Assembly: GCA_022824965.1 (NCBI GenBank)
Contig: JAJDYY010000008.1
Coordinates: 384,284 to 448,283 of the forward strand
Source: Gammaproteobacteria bacterium
GTDB taxonomy: Bacteria > Pseudomonadota > Gammaproteobacteria > UBA4575
DNA length: 64,000 nt
Direction of reading: 5' to 3'
Shown: positions 62,241 to 64,000 of the stretch, piece by piece
How the letters are laid out: the number at the start of each line of letters is the position of its first letter
Position numbering within the stretch: the first letter of the stretch is position 1
Position numbers and translations under genes: made by a program
Notes under the pieces: generated by a model
Seen by the model: only the letters and a program-made list of their open reading frames with translations
Told to the model about the DNA's origin: nothing
Databases searched by the model: none

Positions 62241-63350
62241 TCAGGACGTAAACAGGTTTTGACTCGAATGAATAGACATCAGTATTCCGAAGGCTGCCAA
62301 AATAGTGACCATCGAGGTCCCTCCATAGCTGATCAACGGCAAGGGAACACCCACGATCGGCAACAAACCACTCACCATCCCGATATTTACCACGAAGTAA
62401 ACGAAAAAGGACAAGCTCAGGCTGCCAGCAAGCAGCCTAGAGTAAGTATCCTCTGCATAAGATGCAATACTCAGGCCACGCATCACCACAAACCCGTAGA
62501 CAAATAACAGCAATACCGTCCCCAAAAAGCCGAATTCTTCACCAAACACGGCAAAGATGAAGTCCGTGGAGCGCTCAGGCAAAAAATCAAGCTGGGACTG
62601 TGTTCCATTCAGCCAGCCCTTGCCATACAGGCCACCGGAACCCAGTGCTATCTTGGATTGAATAATATGGTATCCGGCTCCCAGAGGGTCACTTTCAGGA
62701 TTCAGCAAGGTAATGATTCGCTGCCGCTGATAGTCGTGCAGGTAAATCCAAAAAACAGGCACACTGGCCAGCATCAGGCACCCTGAAACGGCCAGCAAAC
62801 GCCAGGTGATCCCGGCCAGAAAAATAACAAAAATGCCAAGACTGAATACCAGGAGGGCAGTGCCCAGGTCGGGCTGCAAGAAGATAAGCCATACGGGAAC
62901 TGCAATCATGAGCAGTGCCACGACAATATACCGCAAGGAAGGCGGTACATGCTTGTCACTGAGATACCAGGCGATCATCATGGGGAGAAATATCTTCATG
63001 AGTTCGGATGGCTGGAAACGTATAACGCCCAGGTCCAGCCAGCGCTGCGCTCCCTTGCCGCTATACCCCACGACCAGCACCATGACCAGCAACACCAAAC
63101 CTCCCAGATAGAGCCATGGTGACCATTTAAACAGTTGCTTGCTCGGGATTTGTGCCAAGAGCACCATTGCCATAAAACCGATGATGAAATGGCCGAACTG
63201 ATGCAGGACGACTCCTGCGTCGTTGTTTGCAGCACTGTAAAGCACGGCCAGACCCGCCGCGCAAAGTACGACCAGACCACCCATTAATATGGGGTCAAGA
63301 TTGAGCAGCGGCCGCCTCTCCTGTTTCGTTATCGTGTTGAGTGTTGCCAT
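62241..63350 (-). CDS. rodA: Rod shape-determining protein RodA (SEDS peptidoglycan polymerase)
   Basis: About 369 residues with ten membrane segments. It polymerises lipid II during elongation with PBP2 (mrdA). MVLLAQIPSKQLFKWSPWLY, FQPSELMKIFLPMMIAWYLS (conserved Glu), LQPDLGTALLVFSLGIFVIF and YGGTSMVTILAAFGILMSIH are SEDS motifs. ATG 63350 is preferred; ATG 63401 would overlap mrdA and adds a family-atypical leader. mrdA ends 22 bases upstream, mltB starts 3 bases after its stop. Confidence 0.96.
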   Translation of the reverse strand: MATLNTITKQERRPLLNLDPILMGGLVVLCAAGLAVLYSAANNDAGVVLHQFGHFIIGFMAMVLLAQIPSKQLFKWSPWLYLGGLVLLVMVLVVGYSGKGAQRWLDLGVIRFQPSELMKIFLPMMIAWYLSDKHVPPSLRYIVVALLMIAVPVWLIFLQPDLGTALLVFSLGIFVIFLAGITWRLLAVSGCLMLASVPVFWIYLHDYQRQRIITLLNPESDPLGAGYHIIQSKIALGSGGLYGKGWLNGTQSQLDFLPERSTDFIFAVFGEEFGFLGTVLLLFVYGFVVMRGLSIASYAEDTYSRLLAGSLSLSFFVYFVVNIGMVSGLLPIVGVPLPLISYGGTSMVTILAAFGILMSIHSSQNLFTS

Positions 63351-63372
63351 GCCATGGGTCCGCTGATGGATA

Positions 63373-64000
63373 TCACGAGGCGTCCTGCTGCGCGTACTCA
63401 TTCCCCAGCAGGTAATGATCCAGAACGGCTTTTGCTACCGGAGCTGCGGTAACACCGCCACCACCGCCATTTTCCACAATCACTGCAATTGCAATTTTTG
63501 GCTTGTCTGCGGGGGCGAATGCAATAAACAGGGCATGATCACGAAGTTTCTCGTCGAGATCTTCCTCGATGTACTCCTGGTGCTCTCCGTCTTTCTTCAG
63601 ACTGAACACCTGGGCAGTTCCCGTCTTACCAGCAATCCTGTAACCGGCATCCTTTCCTACTGTGTAGGCAGTCCCGTTCGGCTCGTGCACTGAATCCTCC
63701 ATCGCTTCAACAATCCGGTCCCAGTGATGAGCATCGGCAATGTCAACGGAACGTGGGACAGACGCAGGGCTTTTGCCATTTCCATCCCCGGATGGACGGG
63801 TCGCCGGCAAATATTTCCGCAAGAATTTTGGCTGTACCTCTTGCCCACGCGTTGCCAAAACACTGGTCGCAAGGGCGAGCTGGAGAGGGGTGGCTGACAA
63901 GTAGCCCTGGCCTATACCCGTGATGACGGTTTCACCGGGATACCATGGCTGTCCGTGTACTTTGCGTTTCCATTCCTGCGAGGGCAGGATTCCTTTAGCT
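63373..64000 (-). CDS. mrdA: Penicillin-binding protein 2 (C-terminal part; 5' end beyond window)
   Basis: The frame is open through the right edge; an ATG at 63900 is internal. Visible: WYPGETVITGIGQGYLSATP just before the family motif TPLQLALATSVLATRGQ, and the transpeptidase KTG in GYRIAGKTGTAQVFSLKKDG. The end is VAKAVLDHYLLGNEYAQQDA. This is the transpeptidase that cross-links side-wall peptidoglycan with RodA. The catalytic Ser (SxxK) and SxN motifs are upstream, outside the window. It is the first visible gene of the operon. Confidence 0.93.
   Translation of the reverse strand, partial: AKGILPSQEWKRKVHGQPWYPGETVITGIGQGYLSATPLQLALATSVLATRGQEVQPKFLRKYLPATRPSGDGNGKSPASVPRSVDIADAHHWDRIVEAMEDSVHEPNGTAYTVGKDAGYRIAGKTGTAQVFSLKKDGEHQEYIEEDLDEKLRDHALFIAFAPADKPKIAIAVIVENGGGGGVTAAPVAKAVLDHYLLGNEYAQQDAS

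Overview
The window is chromosomal DNA from a gammaproteobacterium with C1 (methylotrophic) metabolism. Three things point there. The gene order mrdA-rodA-mltB-rlpA-dacA-dat-lipB-lipA, and the order glnE-ilvE-hldE, are typical of Gammaproteobacteria. LPS-core genes (waaA, kdkA, hldE, heptosyltransferase-like) show a Gram-negative envelope. A block at 39-50 kb encodes serine-cycle and tetrahydromethanopterin (H4MPT) enzymes. I cannot name the genus from sequence alone.

Layout. 0-3.5 kb: protein-isoaspartate methyltransferase (cut by the window edge), rhodanese, TolC-type outer-membrane protein and Kdo transferase waaA. 3.7-5 kb: a lone AAA/DUF4143 ATPase behind three repeats with an exact 22-bp period. 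5.1-14.8 kb: a more AT-rich, patchy LPS/surface-polysaccharide region (Kdo kinase, two GT9 genes, one of them frameshifted at an A9 run, a nucleotide-sugar dehydrogenase, a GT4 enzyme, an LPS-kinase-like protein, small membrane proteins). 14.87-19.82 kb: a complete compact type II-C CRISPR-Cas system, with five 36-bp repeats, cas2, cas1, a 1080-aa cas9 and a divergent tracrRNA with its own terminator. 20.2-27.9 kb: an accessory island with an unknown two-TM protein and then a six-gene plus-strand operon. That operon encodes a three-domain ubiquitin-like protein, a cysteine-free E2-like protein, a JAMM-E1 fusion, a DUF6527-like Cys/His protein, an OLD-like ATPase and a membrane pentapeptide-repeat protein. 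A tRNA-3'-end-like scrap lies at the island's right edge, next to hldE.

28-37 kb: hldE, ilvE and glnE (minus strand), then a plus-strand Fe(III) ABC transporter (fbpA-fbpB-fbpC type) behind a Fur-box-like site. 37.5-50.3 kb: ilvD, a 5-formyl-THF cyclo-ligase homologue, formylmethanofuran:H4MPT formyltransferase, then sgaA, mclA, mtkA, mtkB, hprA, ppc and mtdA. Together these cover oxidation and transfer of C1 units on pterins and most of the serine cycle: glyoxylate to serine/hydroxypyruvate to glycerate, PEP to oxaloacetate, and malate to malyl-CoA to glyoxylate plus acetyl-CoA. Serine hydroxymethyltransferase, glycerate kinase, enolase and malate dehydrogenase are not in the window. 50.3-56.6 kb: argE and argA around two small exported proteins, a membrane-anchored cold-shock-domain protein, and the amgK-murU cell-wall recycling pair. 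56.6-64 kb (minus strand): lipA, lipB, D-amino-acid transaminase, dacA, rlpA, mltB, rodA and the 3' part of mrdA.

The strongest candidate for a little-described system is the ubiquitin-like conjugation operon at 22.2-27.9 kb, next to CRISPR-Cas9. Its domain families are known from comparative genomics. What deserves attention is this gene combination and the absence of any cysteine in its E2-like protein.
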